Shown here piece by piece: positions 11,310-23,055 of a stretch of 64,000 bases of DNA. Each line of letters begins with the position of its first letter. Within the stretch, counting starts at the first letter, position 1. The position numbers were made by a program, and so were the translations under genes. Below the pieces are notes generated by a model that saw nothing but the letters and a program-made list of their open reading frames with translations, was not told the DNA's origin and ran no database searches. Location of the stretch: assembly GCA_009823505.1 (NCBI GenBank), contig VZQC01000610.1, positions 1,353,104 through 1,417,103 on the forward strand, read 5' to 3'. The DNA is from Rhizomys pruinosus. Its lineage: Eukaryota > Chordata > Mammalia > Rodentia > Spalacidae.

Positions 11310-11689
11310 GCTGTGAGGAGCTGCTCGGTGCTGTGAGTGGCTTTCAGTGTTGTATCTGCTTCCGAGTCACCCCTGCTCCTGTAGATTATCCCATTGAATT
11401 CACTGGTTCTCCACACTGGACTTGGACTTTGTTGTTTTGGTCTGTCAGGGCCCTCTCTGTATGAGGGAACAGCTGTCTGCATATATATCCCCAGGAAAAG
11501 TCACGTGACTCCTATGGTATGGACTGTCCACTCTTCCCCGTTCCTGGTCCAACCCAGATTCCCTTGCTCTGATGACTTGACTGGAAGCTGAGGATATGAC
11601 TGGTGGTCTGAAATTTTTTGAGGGACCTAAACTACATTTGGAATTTTAAAACACTGAATTCATACAATTATAAAAAAAAGTTAGTGAGG
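11310..11689. other. Unassigned sequence
   Basis: No gene or repeat recognised. Confidence 0.4.
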
Positions 11690-11915
11690 CTGCTTTCTCA
11701 GAAAGTAGTCAGCTGCTTTCTCAGAGGACACACATTTGGTTCCCAGCACTCACAGGCAACTAGCAACCATCCTTAACTCCAGTTCCAGGGGATCCATCAC
11801 CATCTTCTAGCTTCTATGGGCATTGCATGCATGTATTTTCATACCTGTAGGCAAAACATTCATTACATGGAATAAAAACAATAAATTAAATAAATAAAAT
11901 TTTTAGTAACAACAT
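11690..11915 (+). mobile_element. Old B2/B3-related SINE
   Basis: Diverged body with cttaactccagttccagggg and a late A-rich tail (aataaattaaataaataaaa). The tRNA head is badly eroded. Confidence 0.6.
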
Positions 11916-12317
11916 CAAAATGCTATAAACAAAATATTTGGAAAAGATGTCTTAAGGTAGTACACACTGACATTAAGGTGGAATGTCTGAGACAGAATCT
12001 AGCCCATCCATTTGGTTCATTATTTAATCTCAGCAAGTGAGACTGAATTCTGATGAAGCCACAGCTCTGTTATCCACAGTGCACTCCACCTACCCCCTGA
12101 GGACACTGGGGTCTCAATACAACTGTTCCACATGTTCTGCCCCGTCCTTACAGATACTGATTTTAAAACCTTGATTCCAAGTTTTGGCTTTCAGCAAGAG
12201 TTTAAATTCTACTGGTAGCATGACTCTACTACATCCCCCAATGTCTATTGTATGATTTTAAAATAACAGAATCTCTCATTATCCTTGGGAAAAATGCCAC
12301 TGAGAATTTTTTAAAGT
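11916..12317. other. Unassigned sequence
   Basis: No gene or repeat recognised. Confidence 0.4.
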
Positions 12318-12634
12318 CACTGGGCCTGGAAAGATGCCTCAATAGGTATAGCACTGGGCCCTAAAGCATGGGGACCTGAGTTTGAATCCCAATGCATATA
12401 AAACAGAGCATGGTAGTACATGTCCATAAAGCCAGTGCTCCTACAGCAAGATGGGGGATGAAGACAGGAGTCTCCCCAGAAGCTCAGGAACAAGGCTCAC
12501 ACAGTGCGAGCAAACAAGAGGACCTGTCTCAAACCAGGGGAAACTGAGGGCAGATGCTCAGGGTTGTCCTCTGACTTCCATCCACACACTATGGCCTGAA
12601 AATTCCCCCTCCCCACCTGACATCACACACATGC

Positions 12635-12636
<2 letters not shown>
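12318..12636 (+). mobile_element. B4 SINE
   Basis: ID-like head (gcctggaaagatgcctcaat, then gagtttgaatccc) followed by the B1-derived middle and the cctctgacttccatccacac segment typical of B4. Confidence 0.7.

Positions 12637-12671
<35 letters not shown>
12637..12671 (+). repeat. (CA)n microsatellite
   Basis: A pure ca run forming the tail of the preceding B4. Confidence 0.95.
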
Positions 12672-12892
12672 ACTACATAATTAATTAGGTTTTTAAAGCC
12701 ACTACATTTCCTACCCTCCTTGATACATAGGTGTGCCCGTGGACTGAGTTCTGATCCATAAAATCCAAATGAAAACATTCTGTGGGACTCTGGATAGATC
12801 CTCTAAAATGTGGTCAGTTCAGATGAAATGACCCTGTTTGTATTTCCCAGTGGGCTTTTGTGTCAACCTGGAAAGCAGGTGGGATGGATAGA

Positions 12893-13003
12893 GCCTCTGC
12901 AGCAATTTGGGGATACTAACTGAACTTGGGCCTCTGCAGCAATTTGAGGATAGTAACTGAACTTGGGCCTCTGAAGCATCTGAGGATCCTACCTAACCCC
13001 AGG
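12893..13003 (+). repeat. Three-copy 37-bp tandem repeat
   Basis: Units start with gcctctg at 12893, 12930 and 12967. The first two are 37 bp and nearly identical; the third is diverged and slightly shorter. No coding meaning is apparent. Confidence 0.85.
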
Positions 13004-13734
13004 TCTGACAAAAGCCAGGAGTACAAGTCCCTGGTATCACCCCAGGACAACCTTATTCACAGTAGATTTCTTACACTAAGCTTTTATGGCAGAGAAAAAT
13101 AAACTTCTATCTTATTTCAGCTATTGTTATTTTATAATTTATTGGTGTTTAAATATATCCATATGTTTCAAACAGGTAACTAGCATATGATGTTACACAG
13201 GTAACAGTGATGTTGGGGTGGGGGCTGCACATAGCATGAATAATGGTCAGGGATGATTGGCATAGCCTGGCCCCAGGCCCACCAATTCTCACCAAAGCCC
13301 TTAGGAGAACACTTTTAGTATTGTTACTGCTGACTTTCAGCTGAGGAATGAAAAGTAGAAAGTGACTGAATTAAAGTGTTCCCATCCCACATCTAACAAA
13401 GAATGGAGCTGTGTGTGGTTCTCTGTTTAGCTTCTTTGCTGGGCACCGTTTCTCAGCCAGCTGTGAGAAGGAAGCTGTGGAAGGAAGATAGGAGGTGCTC
13501 TATGTCCATACTGGGGAGCTCGCTATAGACATGCATAAACATGCGTAGACCAATGTGGTATTCCCCCATGCACGATTCTATACTCCAAGAGTCCCAAAGG
13601 TGATGTATGGTTCTTACCCCTAGCCCATGAGATAGCAAGAAAATTATGATGAGTAATAGAATGCAAAATTACTCACATGTAACAGCACATATAACTTGTG
13701 CCTGGTGCCTTCTCTGCATAAATAATTCTAGGAT
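13004..13734. other. Unassigned sequence
   Basis: No gene or repeat recognised. Confidence 0.4.
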
Positions 13735-14105
13735 TTAAAATGTGGCTGCCTATGCAAGACCTGCACAAGATCAAGACAGTCAACACTGCATCATAGATGG
13801 GCCAAGCAGCTGGTGAGAGCTGATGATTCCTAGAGGATGGAGAGTCAGCTTTCTTTACCAATGTGGCCCTGGAAATTGACCATGCCCCAGTGGATGGCCC
13901 ACACCCATGCACATATGGGCATCACCAACTGCACACAGTAAGTTGCTTTTAAAAGAGAGATAGACAGGAAGACAGAGAAAGAGAAGGAAAAACAGGACAA
14001 GAATTTAAGAATGGGATTGGAAGGTCTAGGAGGAATTAGACAGTAAATGTGATTAAAATACATTGCACGCATGAATGGAATTCTCAAAGAATAAATAAAA
14101 TATAC
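13735..14105 (+). mobile_element. LINE-1 3' UTR fragment
   Basis: Lx-like L1 tail: acctgcacaagatcaagaca, ccagtggatggcccacacc, a purine-rich stretch (gagaaagagaaggaaaa), then attgcacgcatgaatgg and the aataaataaaat end. It is 5' truncated. Confidence 0.75.
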
Positions 14106-14174
14106 TAAAAATTAACAATAATTTATATACTTCCAAGAAAAGTGAAATAAAACCTGTTTCAAAGCTGTATCCCA

Positions 14175-14322
14175 AGCCAGGAATGGTGGCACACGCCTGT
14201 AATCCCAGCACTTGGGAGGCAACAGCAGGCAGATCTCTGTGAGTTTAAGGCCAGCCTGGTCTACATAGCAAATTCCAGGACAAATAGGACTACAGGATGA
14301 CCCTGTCTCAAAAAGAGCCCCC
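14175..14322 (+). mobile_element. B1 SINE
   Basis: Forward B1: ggtggcacacgcctgtaatc, gttaaggccagcctggtcta-like middle and a short A-rich end. A second B1 in the same orientation follows after about 20 bp. Confidence 0.9.
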
Positions 14323-14341
14323 CCAAAATATTATATCCCAC

Positions 14342-14493
14342 TAGCTGGGCATGGCAGTGCATTCCTTTAATCCCAGCATGCAGGATGTAGAGGCAGGCAA
14401 ATATCTGTGAGATTAAGGCCAGTCTGGTTTACATAGCAAGTTCTAGCCCAGCTGGGATTACAGGGAGACCTGGGCTCAAAAAAAAAAAAAACC
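14342..14493 (+). mobile_element. B1 SINE
   Basis: Second forward B1 with a poly(A) tail of 14 bases. It is diverged from its neighbour, so the pair is two insertions and not one duplication. Confidence 0.88.
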
Positions 14494-15094
14494 TATATTG
14501 TGTCATGTGACCAGAGTTTGCAAACCTGTTCCATGTCTAGCAAGATATTGGGGAGACAGTGAATGGTGGGCTATTTCCGCCTGCCATTCCAGAGGCATGT
14601 GAGAGAGCAGCAAGGAGAGGGCAAGCAGCCTGGATTAGTTCTTTCTGCTTCTAGTTGGCCCACCTGAGAAAAAAATGCCATCAGACTTTACTTTTGAAGT
14701 GGATTCTTTTGGGTTTTAACTACTTTTCCCTTACTGATGGATGTCTCTAAATATTGGGGTAAATGACAAGCAAGGAAGTTGTTTATTTTTAAATATGTAC
14801 ATAGTCAAACGTGTCAACCCACCATCTTTACCCAGCAGCCTAGAACAATAAAAAGAAGAATTGAAGTTAATCACAAATATGACAAGGTTCCCATTGCACT
14901 GCAGAGTAAAGTGCTATCCAGATAGAGAACAATTAACAAGATAGTAAAAGGATGTTGATAATTAAATAATAAAAATATTTGAATTGTTTTTTATAGTGCA
15001 CCATGTGGTATTTGGATGTGATTTTAAACACTGGGATGGGATGTGCCTATTATACCTACGTTGTGTGATGTTGTTCCTGGAGAGATGGGAACAA
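14494..15094. other. Unassigned sequence
   Basis: No gene or repeat recognised. Confidence 0.4.
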
Positions 15095-15275
15095 ACATCT
15101 GCTCCACTTGATAGGAAACCAAAAACAGAGCACAGTAAGAACAACACCAAAGTCCAACTTGGGGAACCAATGAGGTTTACTGGGGTTACTTACAGGAATA
15201 TGGGTGAGGGGGTAACATACAGGAGCAGAAATGACTCAAAACTACAGCCTGGGTTTCAATGGGAATTAAGCACAA
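15095..15275 (-). mobile_element. Diverged copy of an LTR-like repeat (same family as 48190)
   Basis: The reverse complement of 48430-48590 matches this stretch. Shared plus-strand landmarks are acttggggaaccaatgag, ggggttactta and gagcagaaatgactca. I cannot name the family with certainty. The pair within this window is direct evidence that it is a dispersed repeat. Confidence 0.6.
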
Positions 15276-15276
15276 C

Positions 15277-15413
15277 TGCCTACAGAGGCCAGCACAGGCA
15301 CTGGGTCCCCTGTAACTGGAGTTACTGGCAGTTGTAAGCCACTTGTTGTGCCTTCTGAGATCCAAACTTGGGTCTTCTGGAAGACCAGCATGTGGTCCTA
15401 ACTCCAGCCCTTC
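15277..15413 (-). mobile_element. B2/B3-related SINE, tail missing
   Basis: Reverse SINE with cctgtaactggagttac, ttgggtcttctggaagacc and ctaactccagccc. The A-rich tail side is absent. Confidence 0.65.
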
Positions 15414-16329
15414 TTTGACATTTAAGAATATCCCAGCATCTGTCCCCACAGTGTACTTCACTGAGAAAGACAAGCTTCTATCTGCTTGTACAGTTCTGTT
15501 TTGTAACTTGCATACATTACATATAATTCACAGCAGAAGTTACTTGGCTGAATAAAAATTAATTTAGCATGTCTCTTCTTGATTCAATTTACACACAACA
15601 AGGTGAGTGTTTGGAGCTGGGTGTGCCTCTGTGTAAAAACATGGTAAAGTTAAATCACATATTTCATTCTGATGCTATCTACTAATTTTTTTCACCGTAT
15701 GAGATCTTTGATTTATAGTCTTTGAATTATCTTCATCAGTCAGAAACAAAGCCAAACAATGGCATTATCAGAAGCAGGAAAAAAGGGACTAAGACGTTTT
15801 TGGTTTGGTTTTTTTGTTGTTGTTGTTTTTTCTGGTGAACTGGAATTTTCGTGCTAACCACAACATGAAAAGTAGAGTAATTCATTCTGGCTGTGATGAC
15901 ACATCTTGTGACTGAACATGAGCTGTGTCCTAGCCAGTTACATACAAGATTGCTGCATCTCCAAAGTTGTCCCTCTTTCCTTGTCTTCTGCTTCCTTCTC
16001 AGCACCACGGACAGATCCCTGGTCCCAGCACAGCCCACCATTCAGACAGACAAACTTTCCAACTCCCATAGTTTGGAAGGTTCACCAAAAACTGGCCTGC
16101 ATTGATGAGTTCTGGGCAACCTTTCCAAGAAGCCAGGTCTCTCAAACTCCACAGGCTGCAGCAGCTGAATCCGTAGGGTTGAAAAGAATGCACACTGTGG
16201 GCATCCATGTTGGAGAGATGCTTGGGTAATGCCTTTTTCTCTGGGGAGAAAAGGACTCTGAATCCTGTAGGTTTTGTTATACCTCTGCTTATCTAATTCC
16301 CATTCCCCCTCTGTTATGTCCCTGGATGA
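15414..16329. other. Unassigned sequence
   Basis: No gene or repeat recognised. Overlapping open frames near 15890-16230 lie on both strands, which argues against any one being coding. Confidence 0.4.
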
Positions 16330-16572
16330 TAGATTACCCAGGCCTCAAAAGATGGTCCCACACCAATGATGCAAATGACCATCACCACGTAGACTCAAGA
16401 ATTATCAACAACAAAACCAAAAATGAGGACATGAACTTGGATGGGAGACTGGAGGGGCCAAGGCAGGGGAACTGGAGGGAGCCAACTCCATATCCATAGA
16501 TATGATCAAAATGCATTGCATGAATGTGCAAAATTTTCAAAGAGTAAATAAAAATTATTATTTTAAAAAGGA
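16330..16572 (+). mobile_element. LINE-1 3' UTR fragment
   Basis: Shares ggtcccacaccaatgat and the attgcatgaatgtgcaaaa tail with the copies at 1880 and 13735, ending in an aaataaaaattatt A-rich tract. Confidence 0.75.
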
Positions 16573-17249
16573 AAAATCATGCCCTCCAGGAAAATGCCAA
16601 GAAAATTGGACAAGAAAACACCCACAGGTGGGTAAGGTAACTTTCGGCGACCTGAGCAAAGGCTGGGTCCAAAGCTGAGTAAACAGTGTCCAGGAAGCTC
16701 TCTGCTCACTTTCAGAAGCTGAGAACACACTTTTGCTAACTTAAAAAAATGGGTCTTCATTTGGGGGTGGGGGAAGAGATAGGATACAAGAAGAATAAGG
16801 AAAGAGATAAAGTGTCCTTAGTTCCTACCTTGGCCAAATAATCACAATTCCAAATGCTAAACACCTCCTGACTCCACATGAATGTTGCACACTTGAGGGA
16901 AGTTCCAGGCACACTCCCTCCAGCTCTTGTGCAGCACCTCCCAGGACTTTGGCCCAAGTGGGGGATGGGTGGAAAGAGCGAGCTTTACTATGAAACTTCC
17001 AAAGTCGTTTTTCTTTTAAAAAGATCCAATAAGACTGCTTTGAAGAGCTGTGGGCCTTTATTATTTAATGGAATCAATCTTTTATAACAACCATAACAAA
17101 GACATTTATAAGGAAGCACAGACATTGCTTTTGTGCAATAGGCCTGTCTCCAAGCCCCTTACCAAGTCAACCATGTCATTGTTTACAGTAACAGAAGCAC
17201 AGTTATTAATCTCATTTTACATACTGCACTGATCAACTTTGAAAATACC
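16573..17249. other. Unassigned sequence
   Basis: No gene or repeat recognised. Confidence 0.4.
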
Positions 17250-17580
17250 TGTGTTAGCTGTCAACTTGCCAGGATCAAAATTACCTGGGAGATGGGCCCA
17301 AGGGAACACCTATAGGGGATTGTCTTGACTGAATCAAGTGAGGTGGGAAGACTCACCTACTGTAAGTGGGGGTCATTCCCCAACTGGGATCCTGACTAAG
17401 AGGAGAAGTTGCTGACCATGATATGATGTGATACCAGCAGCTTCAAGCTGCTGCAGCCTCCACTTCTCCACCATGACATATCTTACACTCAAACTGTGAA
17501 CCCAAATAAACCCTTTCTCCCTTAAGTTGCTCTTGTCAGAATATTTGATCATAGCACCAGGGAAAGCAACTAAGACAACC
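17250..17580 (+). mobile_element. MaLR-type LTR
   Basis: Forward LTR: tgtgttagctgtcaacttg start, gattgtcttgactga, gtgggaagactcacc, aaataaaccctttctccc poly(A) region and a gcaactaagacaac end. There is no internal region, so it is probably a solo or truncated LTR. Confidence 0.75.
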
Positions 17581-17589
17581 TGATACAAC

Positions 17590-17905
17590 AAACTTAAAGG
17601 AGGGAAGATTTACATTGGCTTAACTTCAGAAATCTCAATCCACAGTCCTTTGTTTTGTCTTCCCTGGTAACCCTGGATTCAGAGTGAGGCAGAGCATCTT
17701 AGTGGGAATATGAGGCAGAGGACACTCACCTTGGAGTCACAGGACCCGGGGCAATATACAGCCTCCAAGGACACCTCTCCAGCTAATTTCAACCCACTGT
17801 AGCTTCCAGAACCTTCCAAACAGCAGCACCAGCAGGAGATAGAGAATTCTACACATGAACATGGGCCTGTGGGAAGCAGTTCATAGTCAAACCATCACAC
17901 AGATG
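17590..17905 (-). mobile_element. Probable MaLR/ERVL-type LTR fragment
   Basis: The order ggagggaagatttaca, a tcaatccacagtcc block, and a right end with catgggcctgtgggaagca resembles the reverse of an older MaLR LTR. It directly follows the preceding LTR but is in the opposite orientation and more diverged. Confidence 0.45.
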
Positions 17906-18682
17906 GAGAAAGTGTGACTCACGTAGGTTCCATGACCTGCCCATGGTCCCACAGTATGCACCTGTCATGAGGTGGTGGTTTGCACATCTTGGTTCTCAGT
18001 TACTGTGGTGCCTCAACCTTGTGAGGCAGGTGCAGCCCTAGTTTCTGGGCAGCAGTACTCCTGAGCTGCTTTCTTGACCCTTCATCACCTATGGTAGAAG
18101 AGCAAGCAGTATCACTCAAACATTCTTCTTACTCATTCACATTTAGGTCTAAGCAGAGCAAAATACCATTCTTTAGTGTGAAGAACATTTAACATATTCT
18201 CTTCTGCTTGGCACCATTCCCTTAATAATGTCCAGGTCCCAGACTACAGTCTGGTTGGGATCCAGCGGAGCACCTGGTCTGCATGTCATTAGCCAAGCCC
18301 AGAATGCTCACTTTGGGAAGCAGTACTCTTGTTAGTCCTTAACTCTGGGCATCACCAGGGAAGGCTTAAACTATCCTCAAGTAGAGGCTCATCTCCAGAA
18401 GGTCTAGGTCCCTCCATGTGGACTAGGGACAGAGAATGGTTATCTTAAGAACTTCCCGTGAGGCTGTAACATGTTCTGATGGCTGGAAACCAGTTGTGAA
18501 GGATATATGTCTTGTGTTTGGATGACTGGAAACAGAGAATAGCATTAATGTTTACTTAATAGCTATGAAAAGGAGTTAGCTTTACCAGATCCTGGAAGAA
18601 CCTAGATTGTGACATTCTTATCCCCTATCCATTTATCAGTAAGAAAGTAAACAGACTTCTTTTATTGAATTTTGGGGAATTT
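17906..18682. other. Unassigned sequence
   Basis: No gene recognised. The first ~60 bases could be a short MIR-like relic, but this is too weak to annotate. Confidence 0.4.
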
Positions 18683-18843
18683 CTTTTTTCTTTTTTTTTT
18701 GGTCATTTCCAGACAGGGTCTCCCTGTAGCCCCAGCTGTCCTGGAACTCACTCTGTAGACTAGGCTGGCCTTGAACTCAAAAAGATCCACCTGTCTCTGT
18801 CTCCCCAGTGCTGGGATTAAAGGCGTGCACCACCATGTCCGGC
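18683..18843 (-). mobile_element. B1 SINE
   Basis: Reverse B1 with a poly(T) left side, ggtctccctgtagccccag and gattaaaggcgtgcaccacc. It retains CpGs, so it is fairly young. Confidence 0.92.
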
Positions 18844-18984
18844 TCTCAATTTCATAAAGAATATTTCAATCAGATTCAGGCACCCCCTTCCCTATTTGTA
18901 CCTTCCTTACTACCCCCAGTCAAATTTCATGCACTCTATTATGTATCTCCAAATGCCCTTTTGTGTGGGTCAGTCCACTGGAGC

Positions 18985-19440
18985 CTGATCAACCTACCAG
19001 AAGCCACGCCCTTAAATGAGACTGACTCTCCTCCTCCCAGGAGTCGTCAGTTGCTGATATTTCTGAGGTAAGTTTGGGGCTTCTTCCCCACCTCCCCACA
19101 TCTATGCTGGGACTTTTTCTGGTTTGAGATTGCGTGGAACTTGTGAACAATGCCGTCAACACTGCTGTGAGTCCATATGAGTAACCGAGCAGCTGTCTGG
19201 AAAACTGTTTCCTTGTGGACATGCGCCACCTTTGGCTCCTATAATATTTCTGCCCCATCTTCCATAATGATCCCTAAGCCATGGGAGGCAGACATTTGGT
19301 AGAGGTGCCCTGCCAAGGTGATCCCTCTGCACACTTTTGTTCTCTGAACATTGGCCAGTTGTGGTTCTCTGTGTTAATTACCATCTTCTGCATAAAGAAA
19401 ATTCTCTGGTAAAATCTGAGAGATGTATTAATCATGGCAG
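18985..19440 (-). mobile_element. LINE-1 3' UTR, reverse
   Basis: It reads as the reverse of rodent Lx-type L1 3' UTR sequence: gactgactctcctcctccc, tgctgtgagtccatatgag, and ttctctgaacattggccag followed by a gtgttaattaccatcttctg block. A second reverse copy of the same segment is at 61820. Confidence 0.65.
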
Positions 19441-20119
19441 GTCTGGGAGATGTCTCAAGTTTCAGGGTTCGAGGATCCTAGAGACCCCTAAGCAGGTCTG
19501 AGAGCTGAGATGAGACTTACTTCAAAAGAATTTTTCAAAGAAAATTGTGCTTCAGAGTCAGCGAGCCATGGTGACCAGCTGGGGAATCATCTAATCTAAG
19601 GAGGGCAGGATATTGTACTTCCTGCAGCTGAGGATGTGGATTGGAGCAGATGGACTCCTTCCCTATTTGATGGGTTTCAGGTCCCTCTACCCAGGTCTCC
19701 ATCTCCTCAGAGCATGGAAGGACAACAGCTGAATGCCTCTGAGTGGCTGGTGGGTGAAGTATCCTGGAATTGAGCCCCAGAGCTCAGCAGTCATGTTGGA
19801 CCAAGAGGCAACAGTTTTCATACTGAGCTGGGCAGTGTGGTGCCATGTATTGGGAACCCCACACATAAGCAACCCTCCCCCCAATTTCCCAGATGGGATG
19901 TCCTGACAGCCACCATTGTAGAAATGGCTAGGTTGCTGCTCTTTAGGAACACAACCCTTGCATGTTAGGCTGGATACCCAAGCCTTAACTCCTGTGCCTG
20001 TGAATAGGTACAATAGTGGCAGAAAGGATTTTGGATAGACCATGACCTGAGAGAGTCCCTGCAATTAGAAGGGATTATCTAAATTTGTATCTCAGTCCCA
20101 GGATCTTAGAGGGAGGGAG
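19441..20119. other. Unassigned sequence
   Basis: No recognised repeat or gene. A 125-codon minus-strand frame (19687-20064) has no recognisable family. Confidence 0.4.
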
Positions 20120-20120
20120 G

Positions 20121-20184
20121 GGTGTGTGTGTGTGCGTGCGTGTGTGCGTGTGTGTGTGTGTGTGTGTGTGCGTGCACGTGCACT
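20121..20184 (+). repeat. (GT/GC)n microsatellite
   Basis: A gt run with interspersed gc dinucleotides. It forms the tail side of the adjacent minus-strand B4. Confidence 0.9.
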
Positions 20185-20464
20185 CAGTCACTCTTCACCC
20201 TATTTTTGTCATTGTGATTGTTGTTGTTGCTCCTGGAGGCCATGGCTCGTGTGTGGAGATCAGAGGACAGCCTTCAGGTGACCGTCGTCACCTCTCCACC
20301 TTGTCTGAGATGGGGTTTCTTCGCTGCTGCCGCAGACTCTCGGGTCTCTCTGCCTCCCATCTCTCGTGGATGTGCTACATTGACTTTTGTGAGATGTGGG
20401 GATCCTAATTCAGGTCATCAGGCTTTTATGCAAGTCCTTTGCCTGCCAAGCCATCTCCCCAGCC
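20185..20464 (-). mobile_element. B4 SINE
   Basis: Reverse B4 with a B1-like centre and an ID-like head ending in ccatctccccagccc. Confidence 0.7.
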
Positions 20465-20920
20465 CTCTCTGCTTACTGTTTTGAGACTGAGTCTGTCTGA
20501 ACCTGGAGCTTCCCCATTGGCCAGTTGAACTCCTGTCTCTGCCTTACCATCTCTGGGGTTATGAGCACAGGCTGCCATATCAGGTTTGGGTTTTTTTTAA
20601 AGATTATTTTTTTATTTCTGTATGTGTATAAATGTACTGTCTGCATGCAGGTTTGTGCACCCGTGTCATGCAATGCCGAGGAGGTCAGAAGAGGGCGTCG
20701 GATTCCCCTGAAACTGGAGTTCTCCTGGAATTGGAGTTTCAGACAGTTCTCGGCCACCACGTGGGTGCTGGGGATCGAACCCAGGTCCTCTGCAAGAGCA
20801 GTCGGCACTCTCCAGCCCTATGTCAGGTTTTTATGTGGATTCTGGGGTCAAACCGAGGTCCTCACACTGTTCAGTCAGCACTTTCCAGACAGCGATCTCC
20901 CCAGACCCCAGGATCCAGAG
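20465..20920 (-). mobile_element. Second B4-type SINE, split by a B2
   Basis: The B4 body runs 20465-20587 and resumes at 20823 with a gaggtcctcacactgttcag head ending near gcgatctccccagaccc. The interruption is exactly the B2 described next. Confidence 0.65.
20588..20822 (-). mobile_element. B2 SINE (long form) nested in a B4
   Basis: Reverse B2 with the extra internal block (gttctcctggaattggagtt). Target duplication tcaggttt at 20580-20587 and 20823-20830. About 18 bp of the head are missing just before ctctccagccc. Confidence 0.88.
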
Positions 20921-21974
20921 TCTCACTCAGATGCAACCAACTGATGCATTTCCATGCTCTATACAGATGGGGGCGTCAGCAGAGGTCCAACCGGAACTGA
21001 GCAAATGTAGCAGTCAGAGAGACCCGAAGCCTGGGAGGGAAGGCACCTGCCACTGCTAGTTCAAGGTAACAGACAGATGCGGGTGGCTTTGGCTGAGAGG
21101 GACTCACGCTGACAATAGAAAAATGGTGACACTAGACTTACAGTTGCCCAGAACCAAATTCTGTCAATGGTGTGAATGAATGCGGAAGTCAGTTCTCTCA
21201 CAGACCTGAAGAGAAGAGGTCAGGTCAACAACACAGAGGAAGCAGAGTCCTCCGTGCCCCGCCCCACTGGAACTCTGATGCTTAGAACATTTGTGTGGTT
21301 TTATGTCACCCCTGAGAGAGTGAGGCGGAAAGAGTTGTTCAACTTTGAGAGAACTAGAGCTGAACTCTTCCCAAACACCCAGGACTCAGCCAGGTCCAAA
21401 GTCCCAGATTTGGATAGGAGAGGAGAGAGTTCATGGACACAGGTCCAAACAGTGACAAAAAGAGAAAAGGAAAACAGTCAGGTCACAGGTTCCCCTGAAT
21501 TTGCCTGGCACTTCAGTCAGGAAGGTTTTCAGTGACTTCAACTGTCTCATGCAGCCATTTCTTTGCAGGGAAAAGTTTCATTTTCATTGTTTAAATAGGA
21601 AGTAAAAAAAATCAATCTATATGACAAGGACATTTTTAAAGGCTAATTTAGTAAAAATTGTATGAAAAATGTACAAAATAATTTTTCCTAGCAGTGCAGA
21701 TCCGAGTTTTCTATTTATATGCAAATGTTGGGTGTCTGAGCCTATTTTATGTTTTACAATTTTGAAATATTACCTATTTCATAAACCTTAGATTAATGAA
21801 GTCCTGACAGGATAGTGAGGCAGTTTCAGAAAATAGTTTTAGAAGATACATTCCTTCATGTAAATTTTAACAGTTATTTCTTTACTCTGTAAAAAGCCAC
21901 AATAGACATTTTAATTTTTGGCTATAATGGGCTCTATTTTTTCCACATTATTCTAAGGATAAGTTGATCATTTT
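20921..21974. other. Unassigned sequence with one 119-codon frame
   Basis: No recognised repeat. A plus-strand frame at 21176-21535 stays open for 119 codons in a purine-rich, G+C-moderate stretch. It shows no known domain, so chance is the default explanation. Confidence 0.35.
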
Positions 21975-22163
21975 TCATTATGTTTATATGTGTGGTCCTG
22001 TGTGTGGGTATGTGCACATGAGTGTGGAGGCCAAAAGCATTGGATCTCCTGAAAATTGAGTTATAGGGAGTTGTGATCCCTCTGGAATCTGTTCTGGGAA
22101 TCAATCTTAGGTCCTCTGCAAGAGCAGTTCACTCTATTAACCTCTGAATGATCTCTCCAGCCC
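21975..22163 (-). mobile_element. B3/B2-related SINE
   Basis: Reverse SINE with a tg-rich tail side, aggtcctctgcaagagcag and gatctctccagcccc head complement. Confidence 0.75.
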
Positions 22164-22324
22164 CTTGGTTCTTTTCTTTTTAAAGAAAAACACATGTGAA
22201 ATTTAAAAAGAAAACTCAGCCCATTAAAAGTGCTTCTAAGCATCTAAACTGCAGCCTAGGCCAGAACATCCACAAACTTCTGCCTATGTAGTGGCCTTCT
22301 TTGGCAGAGCTGTGATCATTGATC

Positions 22325-22640
22325 ATCTTTGATAACCTGACTGAACTCAAAATCACCTAAGAGACTGGTGAGGCACACTCTGGGCAGCTATGAGGGTGTC
22401 TCTGGAGAGCATTAACTGGGGTGCAAAAACCTGATCTGGATGTGGGGACACCATTCCAAGCACAGAGCAGACTAGAGAAAGGAGAAAGGCACACAGTACA
22501 TCCTCCTCTTCTGCTACAGCCCTGCCTTGCTATGAGCTCCTCCACCATGATGCACTGAACTCTCTGACAACATGAGCCAAAAGAAATCCTTCTTCTTTAA
22601 GTCGTTTCAGGCATTTTGTCACAACAATGCAGAAGCAGCT
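22325..22640 (+). mobile_element. MaLR-type LTR
   Basis: Forward MaLR order: gataacctgactgaa, a ctatgagctcctccaccatg block, catgagccaaaagaaatcc at the poly(A)-signal position and ttgtcacaacaatgcagaag at the end. It is diverged. Confidence 0.6.
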
Positions 22641-22792
22641 GGCCCAGAGATTCTTGTCACTATTCCTCAGTATTCTCCTGGTCTTATCTGACTGTATCTA
22701 ATAGCTCTTACCAAAGAAAGCTATCAATTCAGACTCTTCATCATCATTTGCTCATTCTCTCCTGCATGGTGAGAAATCACACAGAATATGAA

Positions 22793-23055
22793 GAAGAACT
22801 GCCAGTGGCTCCGCAGGTAAGAACACTTGTTGTGCAAGCACAAGGACCTGAGTTCGAATCCACAGAACCCGTGTAAAATATCTTGGCCCAGTTGCACATG
22901 CCTATAACTCCAGTGCTGGGGGGGGGGTGGAGAAGAGGACACAGAATCAGGAGGACCAATGGGGCTTGCCGACAGTCAATCTAGTTCCAGGTTCTCCAAG
23001 AGAACCTATTTCAAGGGAACATGGCAGAGAGGGATGGAGCAAAATATGCTATTAC
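22793..23055 (+). mobile_element. B4 SINE, 5' part
   Basis: Forward B4: ID-like head with cctgagttcgaatccac, then the B1-derived part. It breaks off at the MaLR LTR, and ca-rich B4 tail sequence resumes at 23454. Confidence 0.7.

Noticed and set aside
17900..17960. Possible MIR relic
   Set aside because: Only a short, weak match to the MIR core; below what I could support.
19687..20064. A 125-codon minus-strand frame as a gene
   Set aside because: No domain, splice context or protein-like composition. Length alone is not enough in a 64-kb mammalian window.
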